Origin: Leucobacter tardus
GTDB lineage: Bacteria; Actinomycetota; Actinomycetes; Actinomycetales; Microbacteriaceae
Length of the DNA stretch: 64,000 nucleotides
Direction: 5' to 3'
NCBI RefSeq assembly: GCF_017583045.1
Contig: NZ_JAGFBF010000005.1
Coordinates: 868,001 to 932,000 of the forward strand
The translations under genes and the position numbers were made by a program. The stretch's first letter is position 1. Every line of letters starts with the position of its first letter. Below, one piece after another: positions 54,330 through 63,345 of this stretch. Below the pieces are notes generated by a model that was not told where the DNA came from, did not search any database, and was given only the letters and a program-made list of their open reading frames with translations.

Positions 54330-54964
54330 ACCGCTCCCACCAGACCGCGCAGTTCGGCGAGACCGACGTTCGCGCCGAACGCGGGGGTGCCCGGTTCGAG
54401 CGCCGCGCCGGCCACGAGATCGCCGATGTCGAGCGGATCGAAACCGAGCTCATCGACCAAGGCCGCGACGCGCGCGCGATCGGATGCCGCACCCCCGGCC
54501 ACGGCGATCGCGCGGCGGTCGGGGTCTCCGGCCGGTCGCGCCCCGTCTTCGAGGTCGTGATAGCCCATGTGGTTCAGCGCTTTCACGACCCGTGCGCCGG
54601 GCAGCTGCTGCTGCACGAACTCGCTCGACGACCGTTCGGCCGGCAGCAGGTCTTCCCGCTCGCCGTCGATCTCCCACCAGTGATTCATGGCGTCGAGCAC
54701 GAGTTTTCCGGCGAACGCATCGGCGTCGAGATCTCGGAGATGCCCGAGCGGGAGCGCGAGAATCACCGTGTCGGCGGCGGTCGCATCGGCGGCGCGCACC
54801 GCGGTCGCCCCGGGTGTGAGCACCTCGACGGTGAGCGCGATCCGGTCGGGATCCCCGGATCCGGCGATGAGCACCCGGTACCCGGCGGCCAGCGCGAGTC
54901 GCGCGAGCACCGTACCGAGCTTGCCCGCTCCGAGGATGCCGATGGTGCGGGATGCGACGGTCAT
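54260..54964 (-). CDS. NADPH-dependent F420 reductase-like protein
   Basis: 234 residues, F420H2:NADP oxidoreductase family (Fno-like). N-terminal NADP motif [18 protein letters not shown], then [26 protein letters not shown] and [18 protein letters not shown]. It should move hydride between F420 and NADP, or act as a related dinucleotide reductase. ATG 54964 overlaps the luciferase-like gene stop (ATGA), so the pair is coupled. Confidence 0.83.
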   Translation of the reverse strand: MTVASRTIGILGAGKLGTVLARLALAAGYRVLIAGSGDPDRIALTVEVLTPGATAVRAADATAADTVILALPLGHLRDLDADAFAGKLVLDAMNHWWEIDGEREDLLPAERSSSEFVQQQLPGARVVKALNHMGYHDLEDGARPAGDPDRRAIAVAGGAASDRARVAALVDELGFDPLDIGDLVAGAALEPGTPAFGANVGLAELRGLVGAVQREESNAANTGAPPTMVAPTRT

Positions 54965-56028
54965 CGGGCACCGCCGCGCGTGCCGGACTCGTCTGCGAGG
55001 AGTTCGCGGACCCGAGGGATCACCTGCGTGCCGTAGAGCTCGACGGAGCGGCGCCGCGCGTCTGCTGCGACGGTGCCGGCCGCTGAGTAGATCATGTCGA
55101 ATCTGCCGGCGTCGAGCACCCGGATCGCGTGCGCCATCTTCTGCGCCACGGTCTCCACCGAACCGACGTAGAGCGATCCGCCGGCGACCTCGGCGTCGAA
55201 GTGCCCGCGCTGCAGGCGCGGCCACCCGCGCTGGGCTCCGATACGATCGTGGATCTCGCGGTACCCCGGGAAGAACAGCTCTTTCGCTTCCTCATCCGTC
55301 TCGGCGACGAATCCGGGCGAGTGCATGCCGATCGGCTCGGCCTCGGTTCCGAGTTGCTGGTGGGCGCGGCGGTACAGGTCCACGTAGGGCGTGAACCGGT
55401 CGGGGGCGCCCCCGATGATCGCGAGCATGAGCCGGAACCCGTACTTCGCGGTCCGAATCACCGACTGCGGGGTGCCGCCGACACCCACCCAGGTGGAGAG
55501 CCGACCCGATTCGGTCTTCGGGTAGACGTCCGCCTGGTGCAGTGCGGGGCGCGTCGACCCTTCCCAGGTGACCGGCTGCTCGTCGAGCAGCCGGTGGAAC
55601 AGGTCGATCTTCTCGTCGAACAGGAGATCGTAGTCTTTCAGGTCGTACCCGAAGAGCGGGAAGGACTCGGTGAACGATCCGCGTCCGAGAATCACTTCTG
55701 CGCGTCCGTGCGAGAGCGCGTCGACGGTGGCGAACCGCTGGAACACCCGGACGGGGTCGTCCGATGACAGCACCGTGACGCCGGACGCCAGCCGGATCCG
55801 CTTCGTGGCCGTGGCGATGCCCGCGAGCACGGTCTCCGGGCTCGAGATCGCGTACTCGGGTCGGTGGTGCTCTCCGAGGGCGATGACGTCGATGCCGATC
55901 TCGTCGGCCAGAACGGCTTCGGACACGGCGATCCGGATCGCCTCGGCCTGCGAGACGATCTCACCCTGCGCGTTTCGCGGCCGCTCGCCGAAACTGTCGA
56001 TGCCGAATGCGATGCGCGAAGCGTCCAT
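54961..56028 (-). CDS. Luciferase-like (LLM-class) flavin- or F420-dependent oxidoreductase
   Basis: 355 residues, bacterial luciferase TIM barrel. [70 protein letters not shown] and [10 protein letters not shown] are family motifs. Whether it uses FMN or F420 cannot be told from sequence, but the coupled F420-reductase-like gene favours F420. ATG 56028 follows GAGGGGAA. Divergent from a MarR gene that probably represses it. Confidence 0.87.
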   Translation of the reverse strand: MDASRIAFGIDSFGERPRNAQGEIVSQAEAIRIAVSEAVLADEIGIDVIALGEHHRPEYAISSPETVLAGIATATKRIRLASGVTVLSSDDPVRVFQRFATVDALSHGRAEVILGRGSFTESFPLFGYDLKDYDLLFDEKIDLFHRLLDEQPVTWEGSTRPALHQADVYPKTESGRLSTWVGVGGTPQSVIRTAKYGFRLMLAIIGGAPDRFTPYVDLYRRAHQQLGTEAEPIGMHSPGFVAETDEEAKELFFPGYREIHDRIGAQRGWPRLQRGHFDAEVAGGSLYVGSVETVAQKMAHAIRVLDAGRFDMIYSAAGTVAADARRRSVELYGTQVIPRVRELLADESGTRGGAR

Positions 56029-56083
56029 GCGCCGTTCCCCTCTTTGCGGGCGGACGCGTGCGTCGCAGCGCTCCACCAAGTAA

Positions 56084-56123
56084 TTGACATGTGAAGTATC
56101 TCTCCATATGATTGACATGTCAA
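56084..56123. promoter_or_regulatory. Two MarR operator-like palindromes
   Basis: TTGACATGTCAA at 56112-56123 is a perfect 12-bp palindrome; TTGACATGTGAA at 56084-56095 is the same with one mismatch. Centres are 28 bp apart in the 112-bp gap between the luciferase-like and MarR genes. Spacing and symmetry suit binding by two MarR dimers. Confidence 0.7.
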
Positions 56124-56140
56124 CCACTAGGGAAGCCACC

Positions 56141-56617
56141 ATGACACCTCAGCGCCATCTGCCCACCAGCCGAGAGCTCGCCGTCTGGCGCGCCTATCTC
56201 GAGAGCTTCGAGGCCGTGCGGGCGCGCGTGGACGCGCGGTTGCACCGGGATTCGGACCTCTCCAGCGGCGACTACAAGATTCTGCTCGCCCTCTCGGAGG
56301 CCGAGTCGCACGAGCTGCGCTCGTCCGAGCTGGCCGCACATATCCTGTGGGAGCGCAGCCGCCTCTCCGCGCACCTCGGCCGCATGGAGAAACGCGGCCT
56401 CGTGCGCCGCGCACCCTGCCCCGACGATGCGCGCGGTGCGATCGCGGTCCTCACCGAGGCCGGTCGTCGCGCATTCCGCGACAGCACGATCCCTCACCTG
56501 GAGGCCATCCGCTCGCTCTTCGTCGACGCGCTCACTCCCGATCAGCTCGTCGTCGTCGGAGACATCGCCACCGCGCTGCACGACCATCTGAGCACGGAAC
56601 ATCCGGTTCGCCCCTGA
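56141..56617 (+). CDS. MarR-family transcriptional regulator
   Basis: 158 residues. The winged helix is at 45-110 (SGDYKILLALSEAESHELRSSELAAHILWERSRLSAHLGRMEKRGLVRRAPCPDDARG). ATG 56141 preceded by AGGGAAG; ATGs upstream would place the operators inside the coding sequence. Divergent from the luciferase-like/F420-reductase-like pair, its likely target. Ligand unknown. Confidence 0.9.
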   Translation: MTPQRHLPTSRELAVWRAYLESFEAVRARVDARLHRDSDLSSGDYKILLALSEAESHELRSSELAAHILWERSRLSAHLGRMEKRGLVRRAPCPDDARGAIAVLTEAGRRAFRDSTIPHLEAIRSLFVDALTPDQLVVVGDIATALHDHLSTEHPVRP

Positions 56618-56673
56618 CATCGGGACCGACCGAGCGGATAGCCTGGGAAGATCATCCGATGAATAGGAGACCC

Positions 56674-57516
56674 ATGGCTCAAACGCCTCGCGCAGCCGCA
56701 CCCGCCCGTCGACCGCGTCGACCGCAGATCGTGCTCGAGGTGATCGAGCGTGTCCAGCTGACCCCGCATCTCGTGCGCATCATCGCGGGCGGGCCCGGCA
56801 TCTCCGCCATCGAGGACACCGGCCGCACGGACGCGTACAGCAAGATGCTGTTCCCGCATCCGGAGACCTCGCTCGCACCGCCCTACGATCTCGAGGCGCT
56901 CCGCGCCGAGTTGCCGATCGAACGCATGCCGTCCATCCGCACATACACGGTGCGACGCTTCGATCTCGACAACGACCGCATCTGGATCGACTTCGTCACT
57001 CACGGCGACGCCGGAGTCGCCGGTCCGTGGGCGGATCGCGCGCAGCCGGGCGACCCAGTGGTCCTTATGGGGATCGGCGGCCTCTACGCCCCAGACCCGA
57101 ACGCCGACTGGCACCTGCTCGGTGGTGACGACTCGGCTCTCCCCGCCATCGCCTCGGCGCTCGAAGCCATGCCCCGCGACGCGCAGGGCGTCGCTTTGAT
57201 CGAGGTCGGCGACGAGCGCGATCACCTCGAGCTCGATGCACCCGACGGCATCGAGGTGCGCTGGCTCCACCGCGGCGAGCGCGAACCGGGGACGACCACG
57301 CTCCTCGTCGACGCGGTCCGCGAGACGCCGTGGCGCGCAGGCACCGTGCAGGTGTTCGTGCACGGTGAGCGCGGGGCGATGAAAGCGCTCCGGCCCTACT
57401 TCACCGATGAGCGCGAACTCGACCGGTCGCAGTTGTCGCTCTCCGCGTACTGGGCGCACGGGCGCATCGAGGACACGTTCCAGGCCGAGAAGCGCGAGCC
57501 CATCGGCGAGATCTGA
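56674..57516 (+). CDS. Siderophore-interacting protein (ferric-siderophore reductase)
   Basis: 280 residues, SIP/ViuB family. FAD-binding part includes PSIRTYTVRRFD and WIDFVTHGDAGVAGPWADRAQPGD; NAD(P)H part includes LLGGDDSALPAIASALE; the C-terminal SLSAYWAHGRIEDTFQAEKREPIGEI is the family end. It releases iron from siderophores by reduction. ATG 56674 follows AGGAGA; ATG 56659 is a second possibility. Convergent with the carotenoid operon. Confidence 0.92.
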   Translation: MAQTPRAAAPARRPRRPQIVLEVIERVQLTPHLVRIIAGGPGISAIEDTGRTDAYSKMLFPHPETSLAPPYDLEALRAELPIERMPSIRTYTVRRFDLDNDRIWIDFVTHGDAGVAGPWADRAQPGDPVVLMGIGGLYAPDPNADWHLLGGDDSALPAIASALEAMPRDAQGVALIEVGDERDHLELDAPDGIEVRWLHRGEREPGTTTLLVDAVRETPWRAGTVQVFVHGERGAMKALRPYFTDERELDRSQLSLSAYWAHGRIEDTFQAEKREPIGEI

Positions 57517-57529
57517 TCGACGCGATCGC

Positions 57530-58429
57530 TCAGGCGGTGCGGAAGAAGTGCAGGATCAGGATCATCGTCACGATGAACCCCGCGGCGTAGTTCAGCCAGA
57601 TGAACCGACGCCAGGCGCGGTTGGTGCAACCGGAGTCGGCGTCGGTCACCCGCAGGTACGGGGCGCAGTTCACGAGGTACGGCACCGCGACGATCGCGGC
57701 GAGAGGGCCTGGCCAGGGCGTCGCGAGCATCAGGATCCCGGCGAGGCACCAGAGCACGAGCGAGAACCGGACCGTCCACCTGGCGCCGAAGACCGTGGCG
57801 ATCGACCCGATGCCCGCCGAGCGGTCGGGCACGATGTCTTGGACCGCACCGAACGCGTGGGCCGCGACGCCCCAGGCGAAGAAGGCGGCGAGGAGGAGCA
57901 CGAGCGGCGCGTCGAAGGTCGCCCCGGCGAGCGCGAGACCGACGACGGCCGGACTCACGAAGTGAGTGCTCGACGTCAGGGAATCGAGCACCGGCCGCTC
58001 TTTGAACCGCAGCACCGGAGCCGAGTAGGCGACCACGGCGAAGGTGCTGACGAGTATCGCGACCACGGATGCCGGAGTGCCGATCACGAGGAGCCAGACG
58101 AGGAACGGCAGATTGGTCGCCAGGACGAGCCAGAGCAGCGGACGGTGGTAGGCCGGCGGCATCAGACCGCCCTCGATACCGCCCTTGCGCGGATTGTTGA
58201 TATCGGACGCATAGTCGAAGACATCGTTGATGCCGTACATCGCCAGGTTGTACGGGATGAGGTAGTAGAGCGTGCCGAACACGAAGAGGGCATCGACCTC
58301 GCGGGTGGTGAGCAGCAACGCCGCCGCGAACGGGAACGCCGTGTTCACCCAGCTGACCGGCCGCGACGCCGTGAACGCGAACCGGAGGAGCGACCCGGCA
58401 CGCACCCCGGCCGTCGGTGCAGCGCTCAT
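57530..58429 (-). CDS. crtEb: UbiA-family prenyltransferase, lycopene elongase
   Basis: 299 residues, about eight TM. Two Asp-rich motifs: YGINDVFDYASDINNPRKGG (NDxxDxxxD) and VQDIVPDRSAGIGSIATVFGAR (DxxxD). In Actinobacteria this enzyme adds two C5 units to lycopene to give the C50 carotenoid flavuxanthin. Last gene of the crt operon; ATG overlaps the crtI stop (ATGA). The exact product (flavuxanthin type or bisanhydrobacterioruberin type) cannot be fixed from sequence. Confidence 0.9.
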   Translation of the reverse strand: MSAAPTAGVRAGSLLRFAFTASRPVSWVNTAFPFAAALLLTTREVDALFVFGTLYYLIPYNLAMYGINDVFDYASDINNPRKGGIEGGLMPPAYHRPLLWLVLATNLPFLVWLLVIGTPASVVAILVSTFAVVAYSAPVLRFKERPVLDSLTSSTHFVSPAVVGLALAGATFDAPLVLLLAAFFAWGVAAHAFGAVQDIVPDRSAGIGSIATVFGARWTVRFSLVLWCLAGILMLATPWPGPLAAIVAVPYLVNCAPYLRVTDADSGCTNRAWRRFIWLNYAAGFIVTMILILHFFRTA

Positions 58430-60039
58430 CGGGGCACCGCGGTGGCGGCGGGACGCGGCGCCGTCGGGCCGGCGGAGCGATCATCGCGAATGCGCTTCAA
58501 CACCAGCTCGGCGCTGATGAGACACATCGGCACCCCGACACCAGGCGCCGTCGTCGCGCCGGCGTAGAAGAGCCCGTCGACCCGCTTCGACGCGTTCTGG
58601 GTCCGGAACATGGCGCTCTGCGAGAGCACGTGGGCGGGCCCGAGCATTCCCCCGCGCCACGAGGCGTAGTCCCGCGCGAAATCCTCCGGACCAATGGTCT
58701 GCCGCACGACGATGCGATCCGCCAGGTCCGGAATCTGCGCCCACGCGCCGATCTGCTCGATCGCGGCGTCCGCAGCTCGTTCCACAGCGGCATCGCCCGT
58801 CCCGTCCGGACCGCCCGAGCCGATCGAGGTGTCCGCGGGAACCGGGATGAGGACGAAGAGGTTCTCGTGCCCCGGCGGTGCGACATCGGGGTCGGTCGCG
58901 CTCGGACGGCAGACGTAGATGGATGCCGGGTCGGGCACGCGCGCGTCGCCGCCGAAGATGTCGTCGAAGTTCGCGTTCCAGTCGCGCGTGAAGAACAGCG
59001 AGTGGTGCTCGAGCTGCGGGAGCTCCCCCGCGACTCCGAGCAGCACGAGCACCGCGCCCGGCCCGCTCTCCGTACGCTGCCACACGCGCTCGGGCGCGGT
59101 GCGCAGCGCGGGCGGCAGCAGTTCGGTCTCGGTGTGGTGCAGATCGGCACCCGAAACCACGATGTTCGCGTGCTCGATGTGGAGCGAACCGGAGGCGGCG
59201 TCGTCCACGGCACCCCGCTCCTGCCAGCGGACCCCGCTGACGTGCACTCGGGATCCGCTGCGTCGCGTGAGGATCTCCGTCACCCGGGCGCCCGTCACGA
59301 TCTCGACACCCGCGTCGCGCGCGAGCGCCTCGAGCCGCTCGACGATGCCCCAGAACCCGCCCATCGGGTACTGCACGCCCTCATCGAGGTCGAGCCCGCT
59401 CATCAAGTGGTACATGGCCGGCGCCCGGCGCGGGTCCGTGCCGAGGAACACCGCTGGGTACCCGAGAATCTGCCGCAAGAGCGGGGTGCGGAAGCGTTGC
59501 GCGACGAAGCGCTCGAGCGAGGTGCCGAGCAGCCGCACGAGCTGGGGTGCCGCGCGCAGCACCTCGGGCCGCAGCAGCGAACGCCACCGCGTGAACGGGT
59601 TGTAGAGGAAGTAGCGCTCCGCCATGTCGGAAGCGTGCGCGGCAGAACGCAGATATGTGCGGAGCACCCGTCCGCTGCCCGGCTCGACCTCGTCGAAGAG
59701 GTCCACGACCCGATCGATGCCGTGCGGCACCGTGATCGCACGCGGCGCACCGCCGGGGTCGGGCTCTCCGAAGACGCGATACCCGGGATCCAGCATGCGC
59801 AGATCGAGCTGTTCCGCCGCGGTCGTTCCCAGTAGTTCGAAGAAGTGCTCGAAGACGCTCGGCATCAGGTACCAGGACGGTCCGGTGTCGAAGCGGAACC
59901 CCTCACGGTCCAGGGTGCCGGCGCGGCCGCCGACCCGGTCGTTCTGCTCAAGGACCCGAACCTGGTGCCCTTCGCGAGCGAGCAGCGCCGCGGTCGCCAG
60001 CCCTGCGATACCCCCGCCGACGACGATGGTGCGCGTCAT
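58426..60039 (-). CDS. crtI: Phytoene desaturase
   Basis: 537 residues. N-terminal FAD motif IVVGGGIAGLATAALLAREGHQVRVLEQNDRVGGR and C-terminal FYAGATTAPGVGVPMCLISAEL are family marks. It introduces four double bases (phytoene to lycopene) with FAD. ATG 60039 overlaps the crtB stop (ATGA), stop overlaps crtEb. Length normal. Confidence 0.95.
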   Translation of the reverse strand: MTRTIVVGGGIAGLATAALLAREGHQVRVLEQNDRVGGRAGTLDREGFRFDTGPSWYLMPSVFEHFFELLGTTAAEQLDLRMLDPGYRVFGEPDPGGAPRAITVPHGIDRVVDLFDEVEPGSGRVLRTYLRSAAHASDMAERYFLYNPFTRWRSLLRPEVLRAAPQLVRLLGTSLERFVAQRFRTPLLRQILGYPAVFLGTDPRRAPAMYHLMSGLDLDEGVQYPMGGFWGIVERLEALARDAGVEIVTGARVTEILTRRSGSRVHVSGVRWQERGAVDDAASGSLHIEHANIVVSGADLHHTETELLPPALRTAPERVWQRTESGPGAVLVLLGVAGELPQLEHHSLFFTRDWNANFDDIFGGDARVPDPASIYVCRPSATDPDVAPPGHENLFVLIPVPADTSIGSGGPDGTGDAAVERAADAAIEQIGAWAQIPDLADRIVVRQTIGPEDFARDYASWRGGMLGPAHVLSQSAMFRTQNASKRVDGLFYAGATTAPGVGVPMCLISAELVLKRIRDDRSAGPTAPRPAATAVPR

Positions 60040-60965
60040 GCCCGGTCCGCCTTCCGCAGGTCGAGCGCCGACTGCACGAGCAGCACGGCCTTCATCGGAT
60101 CGGCGACCCGCACGCGGCGGGTGCGCAGCTCGACCGTAGGCGTCTCCGCCAGCTGCGCCGCCAGTCGCGCGAAGAGCCGGTAGGCGCACCCGACCGCGAC
60201 CCGCGCGTCGCGCGGCAATTCGGGGAGCACCGCCTCGGCGTCCGCGAGCTGCGCGCGGATGGTGGTGATCCATTCTGACTGGCGCTCCGGCGTCATCGCG
60301 GCTTCCGCTGTCAAGTAGCTGCGTCCGAGCCGGTCCGTGTCATCGGCGAGATCGCGCAGGAAGTTGATGTTTTGAAACGCTGCGCCGAGGCGTCGCGCAC
60401 CGTGCTCGAGGCGCGCCATCCGCTCGGGCGACGCCTGCTCATCGCGCATGAAGACGCGCAGACACATGAGTCCGACCACCTCGGCCGAGCCGTAGACGTA
60501 GGCGGCGTGCGCGTCCGCGTCGAACGCGCGCAGTCCGATGGTGCCGTTCGCGTCGGCCGCCGAGTCCGTCGTGTCGGCAAGGTCGGTGCGCATCGAAGCG
60601 AAGAACGGACCGGTGAGCGACGCATCGATTCCCGCCGCGCGCGCCGTCCGGCCGAACGCGTGCACGATCGGGTTGCTGCTGTAGCCGGTCAGCAGCGCCT
60701 GCGCCACCTCGCCCTCCAGCTCGTCGAGCATCGACCGCTGCGCATCCGCGGCGACCCTCGCCTCCGACGCGACCCCGTCGACGAGCTCGTCAGCGACCCT
60801 GACGAGCGCGTAGACGTTCCGCACGTGCGTGCGGTGCCGCGCACCGAGCAGCCGCGTCGCCAGTCCGAATGATGTCGAATAGGCGGCGATGATCCGGCCG
60901 GCCGCGCGCTCGGACGCCGCCGAGTACCGTTCGAGCGGGTCGAGTTTCGCGAGCGTTCGCCTCAT
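60036..60965 (-). CDS. crtB: Phytoene synthase
   Basis: 309 residues, squalene/phytoene synthase family. Substrate-binding Asp clusters in VRVADELVDG and NFLRDLADDTDRLGRSYL; YSTSFGLATRLL near the start. It joins two geranylgeranyl diphosphates to phytoene. Starts in the crtE stop (ATGA). Confidence 0.94.
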   Translation of the reverse strand: MRRTLAKLDPLERYSAASERAAGRIIAAYSTSFGLATRLLGARHRTHVRNVYALVRVADELVDGVASEARVAADAQRSMLDELEGEVAQALLTGYSSNPIVHAFGRTARAAGIDASLTGPFFASMRTDLADTTDSAADANGTIGLRAFDADAHAAYVYGSAEVVGLMCLRVFMRDEQASPERMARLEHGARRLGAAFQNINFLRDLADDTDRLGRSYLTAEAAMTPERQSEWITTIRAQLADAEAVLPELPRDARVAVGCAYRLFARLAAQLAETPTVELRTRRVRVADPMKAVLLVQSALDLRKADRA

Positions 60966-62104
60966 GCGGTCCTCCCCTCGAGCGTATCGACGAGGTGAGC
61001 AATCCACTGAGCGGTCGCGGTCGGCACGACACCGTCCTCTCGCGAAAGGCCGTCGAGAGCGGTCCGGATCTGATCCTCGACCATCGAGCGGATGAAGGAC
61101 TCCGCGCCGCAGTCCACCAGCATGCGCCGGATCGCGCGTCCGTCGTCCTCGGTGAAGCCGGGCGCACCGACGAGCGGCTCGAGTGACGGCCAGTGCGCGG
61201 TCATCCGGGCGTACGCGATGAGCGCGGTCTCCTTGCCCTCGCGAAAGTCGGAGAACGGATCTTTGCCGTGATCGCTCGCACTGCCGAACGCCGAGAGCAG
61301 GTCGTCCTGCAGCTGGAAAGCCACACCGAGGTGACGACCGACCTGGCCGAGCGCCTCCTCCACCTCGATGCTCGCCCCCGCCAGCACAGCAGCGGTGCGC
61401 AGCGGAAGTTCGAACGTGTAGGTCGCGGTCTTCATGCGCGTCATCTCGAGCACCGTGCTCAGGTCCGAGGCGATGACGCCGTCGCTGAGGCCGACGTCGC
61501 ACAACTCCCCCACTACCGACTCGGAGACGGCGATATCGAAGAGGTCGAGCAGTCGCTCGGCGTCCGGGAAACGGAGTGCCTGCCGCGCGTACACCTGATG
61601 CGCCGCCGTCAGCATGAGGTTGCCGACGAGGATCCCGTTCGTCCGCGCCCAGTGCAGCGGACGTTCCCGCACGCCATCGTTCCGCTCGGGCGCGCCGTCG
61701 GGAGTCTGGTCCAGCACTCTACCGATGAGGTTCCGCTCGCCCCGACGGAAGAGGTCCTCGTCGATCACGTCGTCGTGCAGCAGGAACGAGAAGTGGAGCA
61801 GCTCGATCGCGGCGGCGATACGCAGCACACCGACCGGCCGGGACGCGGTCTGCACCGTCCCGCGCGCGGGCGAGTCCGACTGCTGCTGCAGCGAGTCGAA
61901 CGCGCCGAGCAGCAGACGCGGGCGCAGCAGCTTGCCGCCCTCGACGCAGCGTGAGGCCAGTCTCAGCACCTGTGCGAGCTGAGGTGCCGGAGGGAGCAGC
62001 CCGGACGTCGGGCCCGCAAGCGGCGGGTCGAGCAGTTCGCGAATCTGTTCGGAGATCTCGCGCTCGAGCGTGGCGTGAGCGTCCCGATCCGTCAGGGAGG
62101 TCAT
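60962..62104 (-). CDS. crtE: Geranylgeranyl diphosphate synthase
   Basis: 380 residues, trans-prenyl synthase. First Asp-rich motif in FLLHDDVIDED and second region VAFQLQDDLLSAFGSASDHGKDPFSDFREGKET. It makes C20 GGPP from C5 units. Starts in the idi stop (ATGA, 62101-62104). Confidence 0.93.
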   Translation of the reverse strand: MTSLTDRDAHATLEREISEQIRELLDPPLAGPTSGLLPPAPQLAQVLRLASRCVEGGKLLRPRLLLGAFDSLQQQSDSPARGTVQTASRPVGVLRIAAAIELLHFSFLLHDDVIDEDLFRRGERNLIGRVLDQTPDGAPERNDGVRERPLHWARTNGILVGNLMLTAAHQVYARQALRFPDAERLLDLFDIAVSESVVGELCDVGLSDGVIASDLSTVLEMTRMKTATYTFELPLRTAAVLAGASIEVEEALGQVGRHLGVAFQLQDDLLSAFGSASDHGKDPFSDFREGKETALIAYARMTAHWPSLEPLVGAPGFTEDDGRAIRRMLVDCGAESFIRSMVEDQIRTALDGLSREDGVVPTATAQWIAHLVDTLEGRTA

Positions 62105-62652
62105 GCGAGTGCCGCCCGCGCGAATGCCGCACCCGCCACGAGGCTCGGCAGCTGCTGCTGGAGCCACGGGCTGAACGCGAACGGCGTGATCTCGACTGCA
62201 CGCAGCAGTCGCGCGGGATCGACCCACTCCCACTCCGCCACCTCGCTCGGCTCAGGGTGCACGTCGCCGGCAAGGGTGGCCGTGAATACGGGGCAGACCT
62301 CGTTCTCGACGATGCCGCTCGCATCGACCGCGCGGTAGCGGAAGTCCGGGAGCCGCACGCGGATCTCAGCGATGTCCGCGCCGAGCTCGTACCGCGCGCG
62401 ACGCCGGACCGCATCCTCCATCGGCTCTTCCGGGGCGGGATGTCCGCAGAAGCTGTTCGTCCACACTCCGGGCCAGGCCTGCTTGCTCAGCGCACGCCGC
62501 GTGACGAGCAGCCGGCCGGAATCGTCGAGGAGGTAGCACGAGAAGGCGAGGTGGAGCGGAGTGTCGACCCCGTGCACCGCGGACTTCTCTCGGGTACCGA
62601 TCGGAACGCCGTCCGCATCGAGGAGCACCAGTAGCTCAGGGTCTCGCGCCAT
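62101..62652 (-). CDS. idi: Isopentenyl-diphosphate delta-isomerase (type I)
   Basis: 183 residues, Nudix-like Idi-1. Catalytic Cys in TNSFCGHPAPEE, Glu/His pieces in EWEWVDP and LHLAFSCYLLDDSGRLLVTRR. It interconverts IPP and DMAPP; CrtEb consumes DMAPP twice per carotenoid, so its place at the head of the operon makes sense. ATG 62652 is preceded by GAAGGAG; the upstream ATG at 62685 lacks any ribosome-binding site and lies near the promoter. Confidence 0.94.
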   Translation of the reverse strand: MARDPELLVLLDADGVPIGTREKSAVHGVDTPLHLAFSCYLLDDSGRLLVTRRALSKQAWPGVWTNSFCGHPAPEEPMEDAVRRRARYELGADIAEIRVRLPDFRYRAVDASGIVENEVCPVFTATLAGDVHPEPSEVAEWEWVDPARLLRAVEITPFAFSPWLQQQLPSLVAGAAFARAALA

Positions 62653-62688
62653 CGTGGCTCCTTCGTCGTCGGCGTCCCTCACCACTCT

Positions 62689-62732
62689 AATATAGCGAAA
62701 AGAATACTGTTCACTGACGGAAACTATATTCT
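62689..62732. promoter_or_regulatory. crt operator/promoter: inverted repeat between idi and the MarR gene
   Basis: AATATAG at 62689-62695 and CTATATT at 62724-62730 are inverted; AGAATA (62701-62706) and TATTCT (62727-62732) also pair. TATATT on the minus strand (62689-62694) is the likely idi -10. An AT-rich island within GC-rich DNA; expected site for the divergent MarR regulator. Confidence 0.55.
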
Positions 62733-62751
62733 CTTACGGTGTAGAAAACTG

Positions 62752-62757
62752 TACAAT
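62752..62757 (+). promoter_or_regulatory. -10 element of crtR, leaderless type
   Basis: TACAAT ends six bases before the ATG at 62764 with no Shine-Dalgarno sequence, so crtR mRNA is probably leaderless. Confidence 0.55.
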
Positions 62758-62763
62758 CACCCC

Positions 62764-63345
62764 ATGGGTTCGAGCGAGACACAGCCGGGTGAGGACCGCG
62801 TGTCGTCGAATCTCTATCGGCTCGACGCGAGTGGCACCGGCGTCGAGCGCGAGTTCCCGCAGCTCGACGAGCGCGATCTCACCGGCATCTCCCGGTTGAT
62901 GAACACCCTTGCGCGGCTGCGCGAGGCGGAGCTGCTGCTCTCCGAAGCCTCGCGGAAGTACATGAAACTCAGCGATCAGGACATGCGCGCGCTGCACTAC
63001 TTGATCGTGGCCCAGCGGCAGGGCGAGATGGTCACCCCCAGCGCGCTGTCGGCGCACCTGCGCATCTCTCCGGCGTCGACTACCAAGCTGCTGAATCGGC
63101 TCGAGCGCGGTCACCACATCGTCCGGCGCCTGCACCCGCATGACCGGCGCGCGTTTCTCATCGAGATCACCCCGGAAACCGAAGCCTCCGCGCGCGAATC
63201 CGTCGGCCGGCATCAGGCCCGCCGGTTTCACGCGGCCGCCCGGCTCAGTGCGGATGAGCGCGAGGTCGTGACCCAGTTTCTCGCGGATATGACCGCGGAG
63301 ATCTCACTCGACCACGCGGATTGGGCGCGCGACCTCGATCACTGA
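62764..63345 (+). CDS. crtR: MarR-family regulator of carotenoid synthesis (CrtR-like)
   Basis: 193 residues. Winged helix at about 70-140 (MRALHYLIVAQRQGEMVTPSALSAHLRISPASTTKLLNRLERGHHIVRRLHPHDRRAFLIEIT). In Corynebacterium the MarR-type CrtR is divergent from crtE and is released by GGPP. The divergent placement here next to idi-crtE supports the same job. Its last 7 bp overlap the convergent LysR gene. Confidence 0.87.
   Translation: MGSSETQPGEDRVSSNLYRLDASGTGVEREFPQLDERDLTGISRLMNTLARLREAELLLSEASRKYMKLSDQDMRALHYLIVAQRQGEMVTPSALSAHLRISPASTTKLLNRLERGHHIVRRLHPHDRRAFLIEITPETEASARESVGRHQARRFHAAARLSADEREVVTQFLADMTAEISLDHADWARDLDH

Noticed and set aside
62685-62685. Upstream ATG as start of idi
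   Set aside because: No ribosome-binding site and it falls next to the promoter -10; ATG 62652 has GAAGGAG at proper distance.
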